A stretch of DNA of 64,000 nt from Pseudomonadales bacterium (GTDB lineage: Bacteria > Pseudomonadota > Gammaproteobacteria > Pseudomonadales > Pseudohongiellaceae), in contig WLWQ01000002.1 in the NCBI GenBank assembly GCA_012103535.1, positions 496,001 to 560,000 of the forward strand, written 5' to 3'. The stretch's first letter is position 1. Each line of letters opens with the position of its first letter. A program made the position numbers and the translations under genes. Below are positions 8,954 to 17,743 of this stretch, one piece after another. Below the pieces are notes generated by a model, which did not search any database, had not been told where the DNA came from, and saw only the letters and a program-made list of their open reading frames with translations.

Positions 8954-9790
8954 TCACAGCGGTTTGCGGAACTTCAACGTCATGCGATCGGACTCACCAA
9001 TGGAAGTGTATTTCGCTCGATCCGTTTCACCCATTCTGTAACTCGGTGGTAATGTCCAGACACCTTCCGGGTGATCCTTGGTATCATTTGCATTGGCATT
9101 AATTTCAGAGGCAGCAACGGTTTCGAAGCCGGCGGCTAGAGCAACCTGTTTAACGTGGGCTTCGCTGACATAACCGCTATCGATCATTTCCTGAAAAGTG
9201 GCACTGTCCGGAGCGCGGTGTTCTACCACACCTAAAATTCCGCCTGGTTTGAGCGCGGCGTAAAAAGTAGCGAAAAACTCCTGATCCAACCCCAGACCCA
9301 TCCAGTTATGCACATTACGAAAAGTGAGCGCCATGTCAGCACCTTCCTGGGGACCAATGGCTGTCTCATTCGGTGGTAATAAATGACGCACAATCGCTTT
9401 GCCGTAAAGTTCAGCATCGCCAGCCAACATCGCTTCGAAGTTTTCTAAACTGCGTCGTTGAAAATCGTTTCCCGAATTAGGTGAAAAATGGGCACCATAG
9501 TAGCGGCCATGATCGCGCATATAGGGTGCGAGGATTTCTGTATACCAGGCGCCGGAAGGACCGATCTCGATCAGAGTCATGTCTGGGGTGAGGCCAAAAA
9601 ATTCCAGAGTCTCTATTGGGTGTCTAAATTCATTGCGAGCGATATTTTGCGGACTGCGATGATTACCCGTCATTACTTCTTCAATAGTAAGAAGAGATGC
9701 GCCGCCATGATGATCGGCAGATACTCCGAACCAACTCAGCAAGGAGAAGCTTATAAAAGCAATTAGACTTGTCGTTTTTAGTCTCGTCAT
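8954..9790 (-). CDS. Exported methyltransferase-fold protein (COG4798-like), paralogue B
   Basis: This is a close paralogue of the protein at 4645-5469, with the same order of elements: signal peptide, ADHHGG, HRSPQNIARNEFRHPIETL, a motif I-like IEIGPSGAWYTEILAPY, LTFRNVHNWMGLG, KPGGILGVVEHRAP and SDRMTLKFRKPL. I chose the ATG at 9790 over the one at 9796. It aligns with the paralogue's N-terminus and has GAGA at a usable distance, whereas AAGAGA directly abuts the earlier ATG. Two exported copies of this fold flanking a propeller and an outer-membrane protein suggest either two sequential steps or a heteromer. The gene follows the Ldi-like gene by 30 bp. Confidence 0.87.
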   Translation of the reverse strand: MTRLKTTSLIAFISFSLLSWFGVSADHHGGASLLTIEEVMTGNHRSPQNIARNEFRHPIETLEFFGLTPDMTLIEIGPSGAWYTEILAPYMRDHGRYYGAHFSPNSGNDFQRRSLENFEAMLAGDAELYGKAIVRHLLPPNETAIGPQEGADMALTFRNVHNWMGLGLDQEFFATFYAALKPGGILGVVEHRAPDSATFQEMIDSGYVSEAHVKQVALAAGFETVAASEINANANDTKDHPEGVWTLPPSYRMGETDRAKYTSIGESDRMTLKFRKPL

Positions 9791-9820
9791 TTCCATTCTC
9801 TTGTTACTAGATAAATATTC

Positions 9821-11659
9821 TTAAGTGGGTCCTGCACAGCAAGGACATCCTGTTACTTTACTAGTCATCACTGATTCGGCAGCTTTCGCATTCTGCTCTG
9901 CCGTACGTCTTATCGTCGAAGCTGAGGCTGCGCTGGCAATTGTAGAAGGATCTGGTTGGTTGAATGCTACTGTCTGCCCGAAATATCCAGTGTAGATTTC
10001 GTATTGGTGCTCCCCAATATCGGTTGGTACGCGAATGGAATTTGTATCAATTACCTGGACATTACTAACGGTTGTTCCATCGCGTATGACAATAGCTTCC
10101 TCGGCATTAGGCAGATTAGTAATCTGCCAGCTCGTAGACTGACCGGAGGCATTACGATCGCCAACGTAAGTGCCTATATGCAGAACGCCGCTTTCCTTGT
10201 CATTCCAGGCTTTGTCCACACCCAGGTTTGGATAGTCTACGCCTTCGAGTGTTGGAGCCGTGTACTTGTCCAAGTTTTTCACTTTAAAAGCTTCTATCCA
10301 GTCTCCTTCGCCAATCTCATTGATCATCTGTTGGGCTGAAGCTTGACCTCTTGGCCAAGGCTCACCGTTATTAAACCACCAACCAAATCTATCCATGTTT
10401 TCGCCAAACCATTTTGGTTCGGAGAATTGTTCGGCAGCAGCAGCAAGGCGCTCAACTGCGACACTGTCGCCCAGGGCTTTGGCCATCACCATGCCTTGTG
10501 CACTGGGAGTAATTTCTCGTGCTGGGTCGTGCCATCCGCTTGCATTGGCAACTGCTTCGTAAATTTGCGTTGCAAGTTCCGGCGATTGTGGCAGTAAATA
10601 GAATGCTGCTCCGGTACCTGCTCCGGCACCGGGAAAGTTCACCTTGAATTCTTCCAGCGGATCGTAATAGAGGGTCATCCACTCGATCTGATTCTGATTG
10701 TTAATTCCCATGTAATTGTCACGGGTAAACTCAACCCAATCTTCGAAAGCGCCATGGGCATTGGTCACTCCTAATTGATCAGACAGATAAATTCCCAGAC
10801 CTGCAGCGCTGTTGCAGATCGGCCAAACCTTGGTGTTCTCGCAATGGGGTCCTTCTGGATGATCGATATATTGCTGATGCAGATGTTCAACGATGCGTGG
10901 TTGTGTCCACTCAAAATGTTCATTCTCGTAACCAGCGATTTCCCAAGGCCGCTCCCATTTATCATCGCCAGAAACATACTTATAAATTGAAAGAAGCAGA
11001 TTTAACCAACCCCGAAAGAAAAGGTTGCCATCAGCGCCGATTGGATCCCGCTGCAAGCCCCAGGGTTCCACACCGTTTGCGGTCCAGCCTGGTCTATCGT
11101 AATTACCGCGAACTCGCTCCGGCCATGCCTGATATCCCGGCGCATTGCCTGCGTTATAGTTTTCCCGTTCGGGACTCGGCCCAATAAAAGTATTCCAGTC
11201 GATAGCGGCCCAATAAGAGGTATGTCGGGTTGCCAGTTCATCCAAAACACGGGTATAGACCTCGCGCCAAGCCGGAGTTTGGTCAGCCATAAGCAATACA
11301 GCATAGCTGGAATCGGAAAGATCAAAGCGCGGATAGCTAAGCATTGGTGCGGCAGAGTATTGATCCCACCAGGGGTGGGGACGGTCGTCCCGCACCGTAA
11401 AGTCGATTTCTCCCCTTGGGATGTTGATACCCCAGGGCCGTTCGATGTTTTCGGAGTAATCCCAGTTATCAGCGGTGGTCGCTTTTTCCCATATGAAACG
11501 CATCCAGCCTTTGGTGCGCTCATTGTGACTGGGATAAAGGTTAGCGGAACTCCTACGCTGGGTTGTGCTGGTGCAAGCGGCCAGCCCAGCCGATCCGCCG
11601 ATTACCGCCGCAGACGACTTAAGAAAACCACGTCTTGATTGCTTAAATTGCGTACCCAT
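9821..11659 (-). CDS. Tat-exported linalool dehydratase/isomerase-like protein
   Basis: A protein of 612 residues, much longer than Castellaniella linalool dehydratase/isomerase (about 400). It starts with a Tat signal (SRRGFLK, residues 8-14) followed by LAAC (26-29), a possible lipobox, so it may be a Tat lipoprotein. The central (alpha/alpha)6-type region resembles Ldi. FFRGWLNLLLSIYKYVSG (about 214-231) matches its helix, and C273 and C282 (HCENTKVWPICN) reproduce the nine-residue spacing of the two active-site cysteines of Ldi. The His that I recall in the Ldi GHLNL segment is Trp218 here. The C-terminus carries an extra domain of beta type and ends in a CPCC cluster. It is the promoter-proximal gene of the six-gene run. 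A hydratase, dehydratase or isomerase of terpenoid-like alcohols is inferred, not shown. Confidence 0.8.
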   Translation of the reverse strand: MGTQFKQSRRGFLKSSAAVIGGSAGLAACTSTTQRRSSANLYPSHNERTKGWMRFIWEKATTADNWDYSENIERPWGINIPRGEIDFTVRDDRPHPWWDQYSAAPMLSYPRFDLSDSSYAVLLMADQTPAWREVYTRVLDELATRHTSYWAAIDWNTFIGPSPERENYNAGNAPGYQAWPERVRGNYDRPGWTANGVEPWGLQRDPIGADGNLFFRGWLNLLLSIYKYVSGDDKWERPWEIAGYENEHFEWTQPRIVEHLHQQYIDHPEGPHCENTKVWPICNSAAGLGIYLSDQLGVTNAHGAFEDWVEFTRDNYMGINNQNQIEWMTLYYDPLEEFKVNFPGAGAGTGAAFYLLPQSPELATQIYEAVANASGWHDPAREITPSAQGMVMAKALGDSVAVERLAAAAEQFSEPKWFGENMDRFGWWFNNGEPWPRGQASAQQMINEIGEGDWIEAFKVKNLDKYTAPTLEGVDYPNLGVDKAWNDKESGVLHIGTYVGDRNASGQSTSWQITNLPNAEEAIVIRDGTTVSNVQVIDTNSIRVPTDIGEHQYEIYTGYFGQTVAFNQPDPSTIASAASASTIRRTAEQNAKAAESVMTSKVTGCPCCAGPT

Positions 11660-11763
11660 AGAGACATCGACCCCTGATTAAAGCTAAGTCGAAATTACCA
11701 TCTACTGCTGTATTGCTCCAGAACAATACCGCAACAAAGGGTTACAAAGGGCTTCTGAAATTC

Positions 11764-12078
11764 TTAGTTAATACTGATGGAAGGTACGTAGCGACCGTGA
11801 TTGTAGCCGCAGAAATGTTGCGGTAAATCGGGATGATTAATCTTGCTGGGTTCTTGTTCCGGTTGCAGGTTCTCTTCTGCTTCGTAGGTTTCATAGGCAG
11901 TATTGTGAACCAAGATTCGAAACCAGGGCTTATTGCGCGGCGGCCGACTCTTGGCGACTTGATCGTACCATTCTTCGCTTAACCGAAATTCCGGGTCAAC
12001 ATCTACAATGACGCCTCGGTAGCCATAGAGTCGGTGCTGCACCACCTGTCCCAGGTGGAAGTTTCCTTTTAAAGTCAT
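11764..12078 (-). CDS. hspQ: Heat shock protein HspQ (YccV-like)
   Basis: A protein of 104 residues matching HspQ in length and motifs: FHLGQVVQHRLYGYRGVIVD at the N-terminus, PEFRLSEEWYD and PWFRILVHN. In E. coli, HspQ is a heat-induced hemimethylated-DNA-binding protein that acts as a Lon specificity-enhancing factor. It is cytoplasmic. AAGGA precedes the ATG by about 6 bases. The 5' leader contains two hairpins (12096-12112 and 12123-12139). It is on the same strand as the six-gene operon and 104 bp upstream of it, but nothing else links them. The C-terminus (HFCGYNHGRYVP) differs from the enterobacterial version. Confidence 0.88.
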   Translation of the reverse strand: MTLKGNFHLGQVVQHRLYGYRGVIVDVDPEFRLSEEWYDQVAKSRPPRNKPWFRILVHNTAYETYEAEENLQPEQEPSKINHPDLPQHFCGYNHGRYVPSISIN

Positions 12079-12095
12079 AACAATCCTTGTTACCA

Positions 12096-12139
12096 GAACA
12101 CATCCTGTGTTCCTTTACTGCTCCTATATTCAGTATAGG
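12096..12139 (-). promoter_or_regulatory. Two adjacent hairpins in the hspQ leader
   Basis: GAACAC-ATCCT-GTGTTC (12096-12112) and CCTATA-TTCAG-TATAGG (12123-12139) are perfect 6-bp stems with 5-base loops. They lie between the hspQ start and the divergent thioesterase gene. They could be operator sites or mRNA structures. The function is a guess. Confidence 0.4.
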
Positions 12140-12228
12140 TAGAGCATTGAACTATCGCCAACTATCGAAGCCAGAAAAATTAAGATAGGCTAGGGAGCCT
12201 CTGAATAATTCTATGACAGCTCTGGCCT

Positions 12229-12624
12229 GTGGCAAACCCATTCAAATTACAGATGAAAGTTCGCGATTACGAGTGTGATATGCAAGGGATTGTTAATAAC
12301 GCCGTTTATCAGAACTATTTGGAATGGGCGCGGCATGAATATTTATCCAGTCGAGGAGTTAGTTTCGCCGAACTTACGCAACAAGGTGTAATCATTGTTA
12401 TGGTTCGAGCTGAAATTGATTACAAACAATCCCTGCGAGCAGGAGACGAATTTAAAGTAAGTGTCATTGCCAGTCGGCCTTCAAAAGTTAGATTGATGTT
12501 CGATCAGGAAATTCGAAAATTGCCAGCAGAAGAGCTAATGGTAAAGGCGCTGATTACGACCACCGCAGTAAATGATAGGAATAAGCCTTATTTTCCTGCG
12601 GAACTCGAGAACTTAATGGAATAA
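12229..12624 (+). CDS. YbgC/FadM-like acyl-CoA thioesterase (hotdog fold)
   Basis: A 4-hydroxybenzoyl-CoA thioesterase-family protein of 131 residues that would hydrolyse an acyl-CoA in the cytoplasm. The signature VRDYECDMQGIVNNAVYQNYLEWAR contains the catalytic Asp of the family (YECDMQGIVNN). The strand EIDYKQSLRAGDEF and the late RLMFDQEI complete the hotdog pattern. No ATG suits the frame, and the first plausible start is GTG at 12229, without a clear Shine-Dalgarno site, so the exact start is uncertain. It is divergent from hspQ and followed by the oppositely oriented STAS gene. Confidence 0.85.
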   Translation: MANPFKLQMKVRDYECDMQGIVNNAVYQNYLEWARHEYLSSRGVSFAELTQQGVIIVMVRAEIDYKQSLRAGDEFKVSVIASRPSKVRLMFDQEIRKLPAEELMVKALITTTAVNDRNKPYFPAELENLME

Positions 12625-12718
12625 AAAAGCTCTCAAACAAAGTGTAAAGGCATAATGAACGAACAGGATGTTCCGTCGTTTTAATAGGGAGCTGTATCAC
12701 GAAGTAATTTGAAATTAA

Positions 12719-13054
12719 CTAAAGCGCTTTGAGGGCAAAAAGCTCGTCAAATTTGCAGGTGTGGAGTAGCTTATAGACATCTGGTTTGGCATTGACAATG
12801 GCTACATCAGAATCGTCGCCACCTGCATGATTGCGTAGTAGTAACAACATGCCGAGTGCAGAACTGTCGATGGACGTAACTTCCAGCGCATCTATAACAA
12901 ATTTTCCGGGAACTGGTTCGACGCTTTCGTAAGCATCTTGAAATTCCTGATGACAAGTGTAGTCAAATTTTCCGAGCAAGATTAACGTGAGAGTTTTTTT
13001 ATCGTCGGAAAGTTGTGAATTTATATCCACGCAATAAAACCTGTGGCTGATCAC
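12719..13054 (-). CDS. STAS-domain protein (anti-sigma-factor antagonist-like)
   Basis: A protein of 111 residues, all one STAS domain. The features are LTLILLGKFDYTCHQEFQDAY, then the core strand GKFVIDALEVTSIDSSALGMLLLLR with the serine pair that in SpoIIAA-like proteins holds the phosphorylation site, and a C-terminal FDELFAL helix. Such proteins bind an anti-sigma or switch kinase and are released by a PP2C phosphatase. No kinase or phosphatase partner lies nearby, so it is an orphan here. It is divergent from the DUF255 gene, with 48 bp between the starts. Confidence 0.85.
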   Translation of the reverse strand: MISHRFYCVDINSQLSDDKKTLTLILLGKFDYTCHQEFQDAYESVEPVPGKFVIDALEVTSIDSSALGMLLLLRNHAGGDDSDVAIVNAKPDVYKLLHTCKFDELFALKAL

Positions 13055-13102
13055 TAGTTTTTAATTAGAAGTAATACTTCAGTTTAGCATAATAAAAAAT
13101 CC

Positions 13103-15427
13103 ATGAAAGATACGCCTAAAAATCATTCTATTGAAACTCAATTGCGCAACATCGAATCCGTAAAAGACGGAAGCTATGACAAACGCACCGAACATCTTAA
13201 TGAAGATGGTTCCGCAATTTTTATTAATAGACTCATAAGAGAAGACTCTCCCTATCTGCTTCAACATGCACACAATCCAGTCGATTGGTTTCCATGGGGT
13301 ACAGAGGCATTCGAAGCCGCCCAACAACAAGGCAAACCAATATTCCTGTCGATTGGTTATTCAACCTGCCATTGGTGTCACGTAATGGAAGTTGAAAGTT
13401 TCGACAATGTAGAAATTGCCAAGGTGTTAAACGAGCATTTTATTTCCATCAAAATGGATCGTGAGCAGTATCCTGATATCGATGAAGCTTACATGACTGG
13501 TGTACAAATCATGTCAGGGCATGGAGGGTGGCCCATGTCTAATTTCTTGCTCGATGATGGCCGCCCATTTTTTGGTGCGACATACTTTCCACCGCCAACA
13601 TTTATGAAGTTGCTGCTACAGATCGTGGAAGCATGGAATGAAAAATTAAGTGAATTGGAATCCAGTGCCACACAAATTGGCGAAGCTATCGACAGAATTC
13701 TAAGTGAACGCAAACAGGCGAATAGCTTAGATTCAGAAATCTACAACTTTACCAGTCAGGCATTATTCCAAAGAGAGGATAAGAGTCTCGGTGGACTGGC
13801 GGGAGCACCGAAGTTTCCTCAAGAACCTCTGCTATTTTTTATGCTCGACCGAGCATTGCGCCAGCGTCATCTAACTGCCATGGAATTTGCCGATCGAAGC
13901 TTGGACGCGATGGGTCGAGGTGGGATCTATGATCAGGTAGCGGGGGGGTTTCATCGCTACAGCGTTGATGCCGAATGGCTTGTACCTCATTTTGAGAAGA
14001 TGCTTTATAACCAGTCGCAGCTAAGCCTCGCCTATCTAAATGCCTACCGGCTCTCAGGAAAACAATTCTTTAAACGAATTTGTTTTCAAACTTTGGAATA
14101 CGTTCTAAGAGATATGCAACTCCCTGAAGGGGGATTCTATTCAGCCACAGACGCAGATAGTGAAGGCGCAGAAGGTATTTTCTTTCTCTGGTCGGTGGAT
14201 CAATTAGAAGAAGCGTTGTCAGAGGAAGAGGCGCAGCAAATCATTGAGAATTATGGAGTAAGTGAGCTGGGGAATTTTGAAGGCTCTAATATACTTAATT
14301 TTTCAAAACCTTTTTCCGAGTATGAGAAGCAATACGGTGCGGATTTCTCAACGAACCTGGACGCGATCCTGAATAAACTTTACCTGGTGCGCGAGCAGCG
14401 CGAACACCCGCTCCGGGATGACAAACTGATAGTAGGCTGGGCTTCGGCAATGATCTCTTCTCTGGCGCATGCTGGAGACTACTACAATCGATTGCATTGG
14501 ATTGAGGCTGCTGAAAAAGCGGCGCATGTAATACTCTCAAACAATGTAAGCGCCGATGGTCACTTGCACCGAATCTATTTGAACGGCATTACTTCGATAG
14601 AAGGGCAACTCGAAGACTATGCCAATTTAATCGAGGCACTAATTGTACTTTTTGATGTTACTGCTTCCACGGAGCATCTGCTGCGGGCCGACAAGTTGAT
14701 GGAAACCTGTTTACAAGAGTTTTGGGATGAAACAGAAAAAGGATTTTTTCTCAGCCCTGAAAATCAGCTTGGCCCGCAGCTGACTCGTTCCCGCAATGCC
14801 AGCGACGGAGCAACCTTATCACCCATAGCAACTGCACTAGCTTGTTTGATTAGTCTGCGTGATCGAGCGGCCTACCTGGAAGAAGATAGGGAAAATTTCT
14901 ATCGAGAAAAAGTGGATCAATGTATTGCCTCACTTGTAGGGGACATAAATGACAATGCCATTAGTCACACGAGTATGCTGAGGCAGCTGGCTAATTTTAA
15001 TGATGGCAGTATGGCGCTAGTACAGCACGTTGAATCCGGATTGGCGAAAGTTCACGCTCGACTATTAAGTTCGGAAGATTCACAAACAAAAAATATTAGT
15101 CTAGTAATTGAAATCGCAGAGGCATGGCATATCACGGCACCTGGCGCAGGCTCAGGTGACTTTAAGCCTTTACAGATTCGCCTGGCAGAAGATGAGAAGC
15201 ACTGGTCACTTGATGAAATAGATTATCCGGAAGGTCATGGTCATGTCAAAGGCATTGATGATGAGCATATTCCCTTCTATGAAAGCCAAGTGAAGCTGGA
15301 ATTAGTGTTGCAACGAACGCAGGTTCCGGAGGACGGACTCTGTTTCAGCGCGCAGCTCGAATGTGAGATTCAACTCTGTGACGAACAGAGTTGTCGACTT
15401 CCAAAAACCTTGAAAATCAGAATCTAA
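13103..15427 (+). CDS. DUF255 thioredoxin-domain protein (YyaL/SPATA20-like) fused to a DsbD-type domain
   Basis: A protein of 774 residues, longer than the usual 600-700. The N-terminal DUF255 domain has [20 protein letters not shown] and the redox motif C89-H-W-C92 in STCHWCHVM. It continues into the six-hairpin barrel region ([29 protein letters not shown]). From about residue 665 the sequence changes to a beta-rich domain with [18 protein letters not shown] and [14 protein letters not shown]. This resembles the N-terminal DsbD/DsbC-corrector domain with its Cys pair. There is no signal peptide. The fusion suggests a thiol-disulfide role. Its stop codon shares four bases (CTAA, 15424-15427) with the convergent hydrolase gene. 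Confidence 0.88.
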   Translation: MKDTPKNHSIETQLRNIESVKDGSYDKRTEHLNEDGSAIFINRLIREDSPYLLQHAHNPVDWFPWGTEAFEAAQQQGKPIFLSIGYSTCHWCHVMEVESFDNVEIAKVLNEHFISIKMDREQYPDIDEAYMTGVQIMSGHGGWPMSNFLLDDGRPFFGATYFPPPTFMKLLLQIVEAWNEKLSELESSATQIGEAIDRILSERKQANSLDSEIYNFTSQALFQREDKSLGGLAGAPKFPQEPLLFFMLDRALRQRHLTAMEFADRSLDAMGRGGIYDQVAGGFHRYSVDAEWLVPHFEKMLYNQSQLSLAYLNAYRLSGKQFFKRICFQTLEYVLRDMQLPEGGFYSATDADSEGAEGIFFLWSVDQLEEALSEEEAQQIIENYGVSELGNFEGSNILNFSKPFSEYEKQYGADFSTNLDAILNKLYLVREQREHPLRDDKLIVGWASAMISSLAHAGDYYNRLHWIEAAEKAAHVILSNNVSADGHLHRIYLNGITSIEGQLEDYANLIEALIVLFDVTASTEHLLRADKLMETCLQEFWDETEKGFFLSPENQLGPQLTRSRNASDGATLSPIATALACLISLRDRAAYLEEDRENFYREKVDQCIASLVGDINDNAISHTSMLRQLANFNDGSMALVQHVESGLAKVHARLLSSEDSQTKNISLVIEIAEAWHITAPGAGSGDFKPLQIRLAEDEKHWSLDEIDYPEGHGHVKGIDDEHIPFYESQVKLELVLQRTQVPEDGLCFSAQLECEIQLCDEQSCRLPKTLKIRI

Positions 15428-16563
15428 TTCAGATAGCTCGCTTCTTCGAAATCAGCAGCAAGAGAAGTTTCTAACTGTTCTTTTGCGGCGCTACGAATGT
15501 CTTCTGTTTCGCCGAAGACAGATTCAAAAAATGCCAGCTCTGCTATTTCTAGAATCATAGCCTGGCGACCTGGATGCGAGGCTTCCAATGGGGGCATTTT
15601 TTCGCAAACTGCAGGCGCAGACGGATCCAATAGCACTACTTCTGCCTCTGTTCCAAACGCCATAAATACATCGTCAGTGCCTTCATCTAAAACTGAGAGC
15701 ACTCCCTGACAACCGATAGAGTCTGGATTATGCATAAAGCGAAAGACTGGGTCGGCAATTGCCATAAATCCAAGGTGAGAACCGCCAGCTATTGTTACCA
15801 AAGAAGAATTTCTGATGCGTTCTGGCACAAGCAATCCATTCGTTTCATAGTCTATTAAAGCGTCAGCTGTACCGTAGATTCCAAGAAAGGGAATGTTTCT
15901 GGTGCTATAAAACTGTGGTGTAAATGCATTGATCGGACCAGCAATGGAGATGGCAGCGCTTATGCGCGGATCTCGCCAACGAGGATGATAGGTGGCAAGC
16001 ACAGTAGTCAATCCGCCAAGTGAATAGCCTGATAGTCCGATGCGATTGGGATCGATGCTGCCAGCGAAAGGCTTCTCTTCACCGCTGAGGTTTAATACTG
16101 AATCGATTAAGAAAGAAACGTCTGCAGGTTGATTAACTACATCATTAGCATTGGCTCCACCCTCAGTACCTCCATTGGTAAGCGGGTAGTTTGCTGCAAC
16201 AACGATGTAGCCGTTGCTTGCCAGGCGTTCTGCGACATTCACTAACTCAGATCCTTGCGACATGATTCCATGACTATGGACAATTAATGGCAGCGGCTCT
16301 GGTAAATCTTCGGGATACCAAATCCAGGTCTGAAAACTTCGATTAGGTTTTCCAGGGAAGCCTCGATTTTCTTCAGTGAGGCGAGATTCATCGATAAAAA
16401 CAAATTCCGCTGTGCCAACGGAATGAGGGCCATCTTCTAACCAGCTGGCGGAGGCAGAATCTGAACCAAGTCGCTGCGGGCCCGTAGCGATGTAAACCAC
16501 GATAACCAGGACGACGGCAGTGACGAGCAGGCCAGCCAGGCCTTTTAGAATTTTTTTGAACAT
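15424..16563 (-). CDS. Membrane-anchored alpha/beta hydrolase (PAF-acetylhydrolase/chlorophyllase-like)
   Basis: A protein of 379 residues from the chosen ATG at 16563, which has GGGGGA five bases upstream. A longer frame to 16662 would run into the neighbouring permease gene and destroys the signal region. Residues 1-25 form a signal anchor ([23 protein letters not shown]). The hydrolase core has [20 protein letters not shown], the nucleophile elbow SGYSLGGL, and a later AGGSHLGF that may hold the catalytic His. The active site should face the periplasm. The substrate (an ester or phospholipid) is unknown. It follows the permease gene by 71 bp. Confidence 0.82.
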   Translation of the reverse strand: MFKKILKGLAGLLVTAVVLVIVVYIATGPQRLGSDSASASWLEDGPHSVGTAEFVFIDESRLTEENRGFPGKPNRSFQTWIWYPEDLPEPLPLIVHSHGIMSQGSELVNVAERLASNGYIVVAANYPLTNGGTEGGANANDVVNQPADVSFLIDSVLNLSGEEKPFAGSIDPNRIGLSGYSLGGLTTVLATYHPRWRDPRISAAISIAGPINAFTPQFYSTRNIPFLGIYGTADALIDYETNGLLVPERIRNSSLVTIAGGSHLGFMAIADPVFRFMHNPDSIGCQGVLSVLDEGTDDVFMAFGTEAEVVLLDPSAPAVCEKMPPLEASHPGRQAMILEIAELAFFESVFGETEDIRSAAKEQLETSLAADFEEASYLN

Positions 16564-16634
16564 GACTTCCCCCGAAATCGTAATACTTCGGATTGAAGTA
16601 TATAGAAGAAAGCAATTGAATAAACCAGGCGCTA

Positions 16635-17612
16635 CTAGCTTGCACTTAGATTGATTAGCCACCCAAGCAGGAATACCTGCGGCACAGTAATAAGGGGAAG
16701 AAACAAGGCCGTCTTTAAAGATTTTGTTGCATCTTTTAGCACCATTATTTCCGTGTAATCAGTGGCGACACCTCCCATTAAAAAAGCAAAGCTATTAACA
16801 GGTGCACCTGCTCGCGTAAGAATGTCAGCGGCTATGGGTGTAGAGCCTTCGGAACACACTTCCAGAATAGTGGCAACGAACAAGGTAATACCAAGCCCAA
16901 GCAGAGTAGGGCCGAAAATTAGTTCAAATTGATCTGGCGATACGAATGCTCTCACCAGGCTGGCTAGAATAACGCCAAACAATATCCAGCGGACAACCAT
17001 GCGCGAATCTTTAACACCACTCACTAACATGTTACCGATAAACTCTGAGGTAAAGCTTGTAGCGGAAAGCTCCTGCTTTGCTTCTCGCCAAAATTGAAAG
17101 CCCGGGGGTATGTCTATTTGTTGCGGATTTTTAGGCAGGATACTTTTATCAACTAAGGTATCGAAGATTACACCGGTGATAAATGCGATCACCATCGACA
17201 ATAAAATAAAGGCAACGGTCCAGGATATTCCAATTAGCGCAATCAGAATCAATGTAAGAGAAAAGGAATTCCATGGGCTCGCCACCAGGAACGCCATTAC
17301 CTGGCCTGCACTGGCGCCTCGTTCATAGAGCTTGGCGGCAACCATGAGTATCCCATGACTACAAAGATCAAGTAGTATCCCGGCAAAAGTTGCCCGCCAA
17401 ATACCTTTTACGCCGGTTTTGGTGCCTAGGGCAGCCATAACAAATTCACGTGGCACTTTTCCGAGAATTCCAATCATAATCATCCCAATGACAACACCCC
17501 ACCAAACGGTATTCACCAGTTCGAATATCGAATGATTGAGCGTTTGCATCCAGCTAAGTTCGGGTAAGAAATTGGGAATAAGCCAATGACTGAGATAAGA
17601 AATTAGAACCAA
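16635..17612 (-). CDS. ArsP_1/DUF318-family permease (possibly N-terminally truncated)
   Basis: A protein of 325 residues with about eight hydrophobic segments. It is recognised by LLDLCSHGILMVAAKLYERG, FLVASPWNSFSLT and LEVCSEGSTPIAADI, the repeated CSHG/CSEG half-motifs of this permease family; some relatives export organoarsenicals. The only start downstream of the last stop is TTG at 17610-17612, with no clear Shine-Dalgarno site. The same frame continues upstream across a TGA (17634-17636) into a His/Cys-containing 27-codon segment beginning with ATG at 17717. This may be the original N-terminus. It is divergent from the copper locus, so a metal or metalloid substrate is plausible but unproven. 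Confidence 0.8.
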   Translation of the reverse strand: MVLISYLSHWLIPNFLPELSWMQTLNHSIFELVNTVWWGVVIGMIMIGILGKVPREFVMAALGTKTGVKGIWRATFAGILLDLCSHGILMVAAKLYERGASAGQVMAFLVASPWNSFSLTLILIALIGISWTVAFILLSMVIAFITGVIFDTLVDKSILPKNPQQIDIPPGFQFWREAKQELSATSFTSEFIGNMLVSGVKDSRMVVRWILFGVILASLVRAFVSPDQFELIFGPTLLGLGITLFVATILEVCSEGSTPIAADILTRAGAPVNSFAFLMGGVATDYTEIMVLKDATKSLKTALFLPLITVPQVFLLGWLINLSAS

Positions 17613-17633
17613 TGTTGCAGTAATTCTTAAAAA

Positions 17634-17717
17634 TCAATCCGCTTTGCTTTCTTCCTGGTGACAGTGATTGGCGCTATGTTGCGACGAGTCAACTGTCTTT
17701 TGAATTGGATTTGTCAT
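17634..17717 (-). other. Putative original N-terminus of the permease, cut off by in-frame TGA
   Basis: A 27-codon frame from ATG (17715-17717) encodes a polar peptide containing SSQHSANHCHQEESKAD. It ends at TGA (17634-17636) in the same frame as the permease. Beyond the TGA the frame reads FLRITATLV, then LISYLSHWL at the annotated TTG start, with no further stop. From memory, relatives often begin with a short His/Cys-rich tail before the first membrane segment, so TGA in place of TGG (Trp) would be a single-base nonsense change. A sequencing error is also possible. Confidence 0.55.
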
Positions 17718-17743
17718 AATCAAAGTAGCACTTCATCTGGACT

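Noticed and set aside
11002-11523. 173-codon minus-strand frame within the Ldi-like gene
   Set aside because: It overlaps the Ldi-like gene in another frame; the Tat signal, Cys motif and length support only the main frame.
16564-16662. Longer N-terminus for the anchored alpha/beta hydrolase
   Set aside because: It would overlap the permease gene, lacks a ribosome site, and puts unrelated residues before a good signal anchor; the ATG at 16563 has a strong Shine-Dalgarno site.
17634-17636. UGA read as selenocysteine in the permease
   Set aside because: The position is in a polar leader, there is no redox motif, and no SECIS-like hairpin was seen next to it; a nonsense change or error is simpler.
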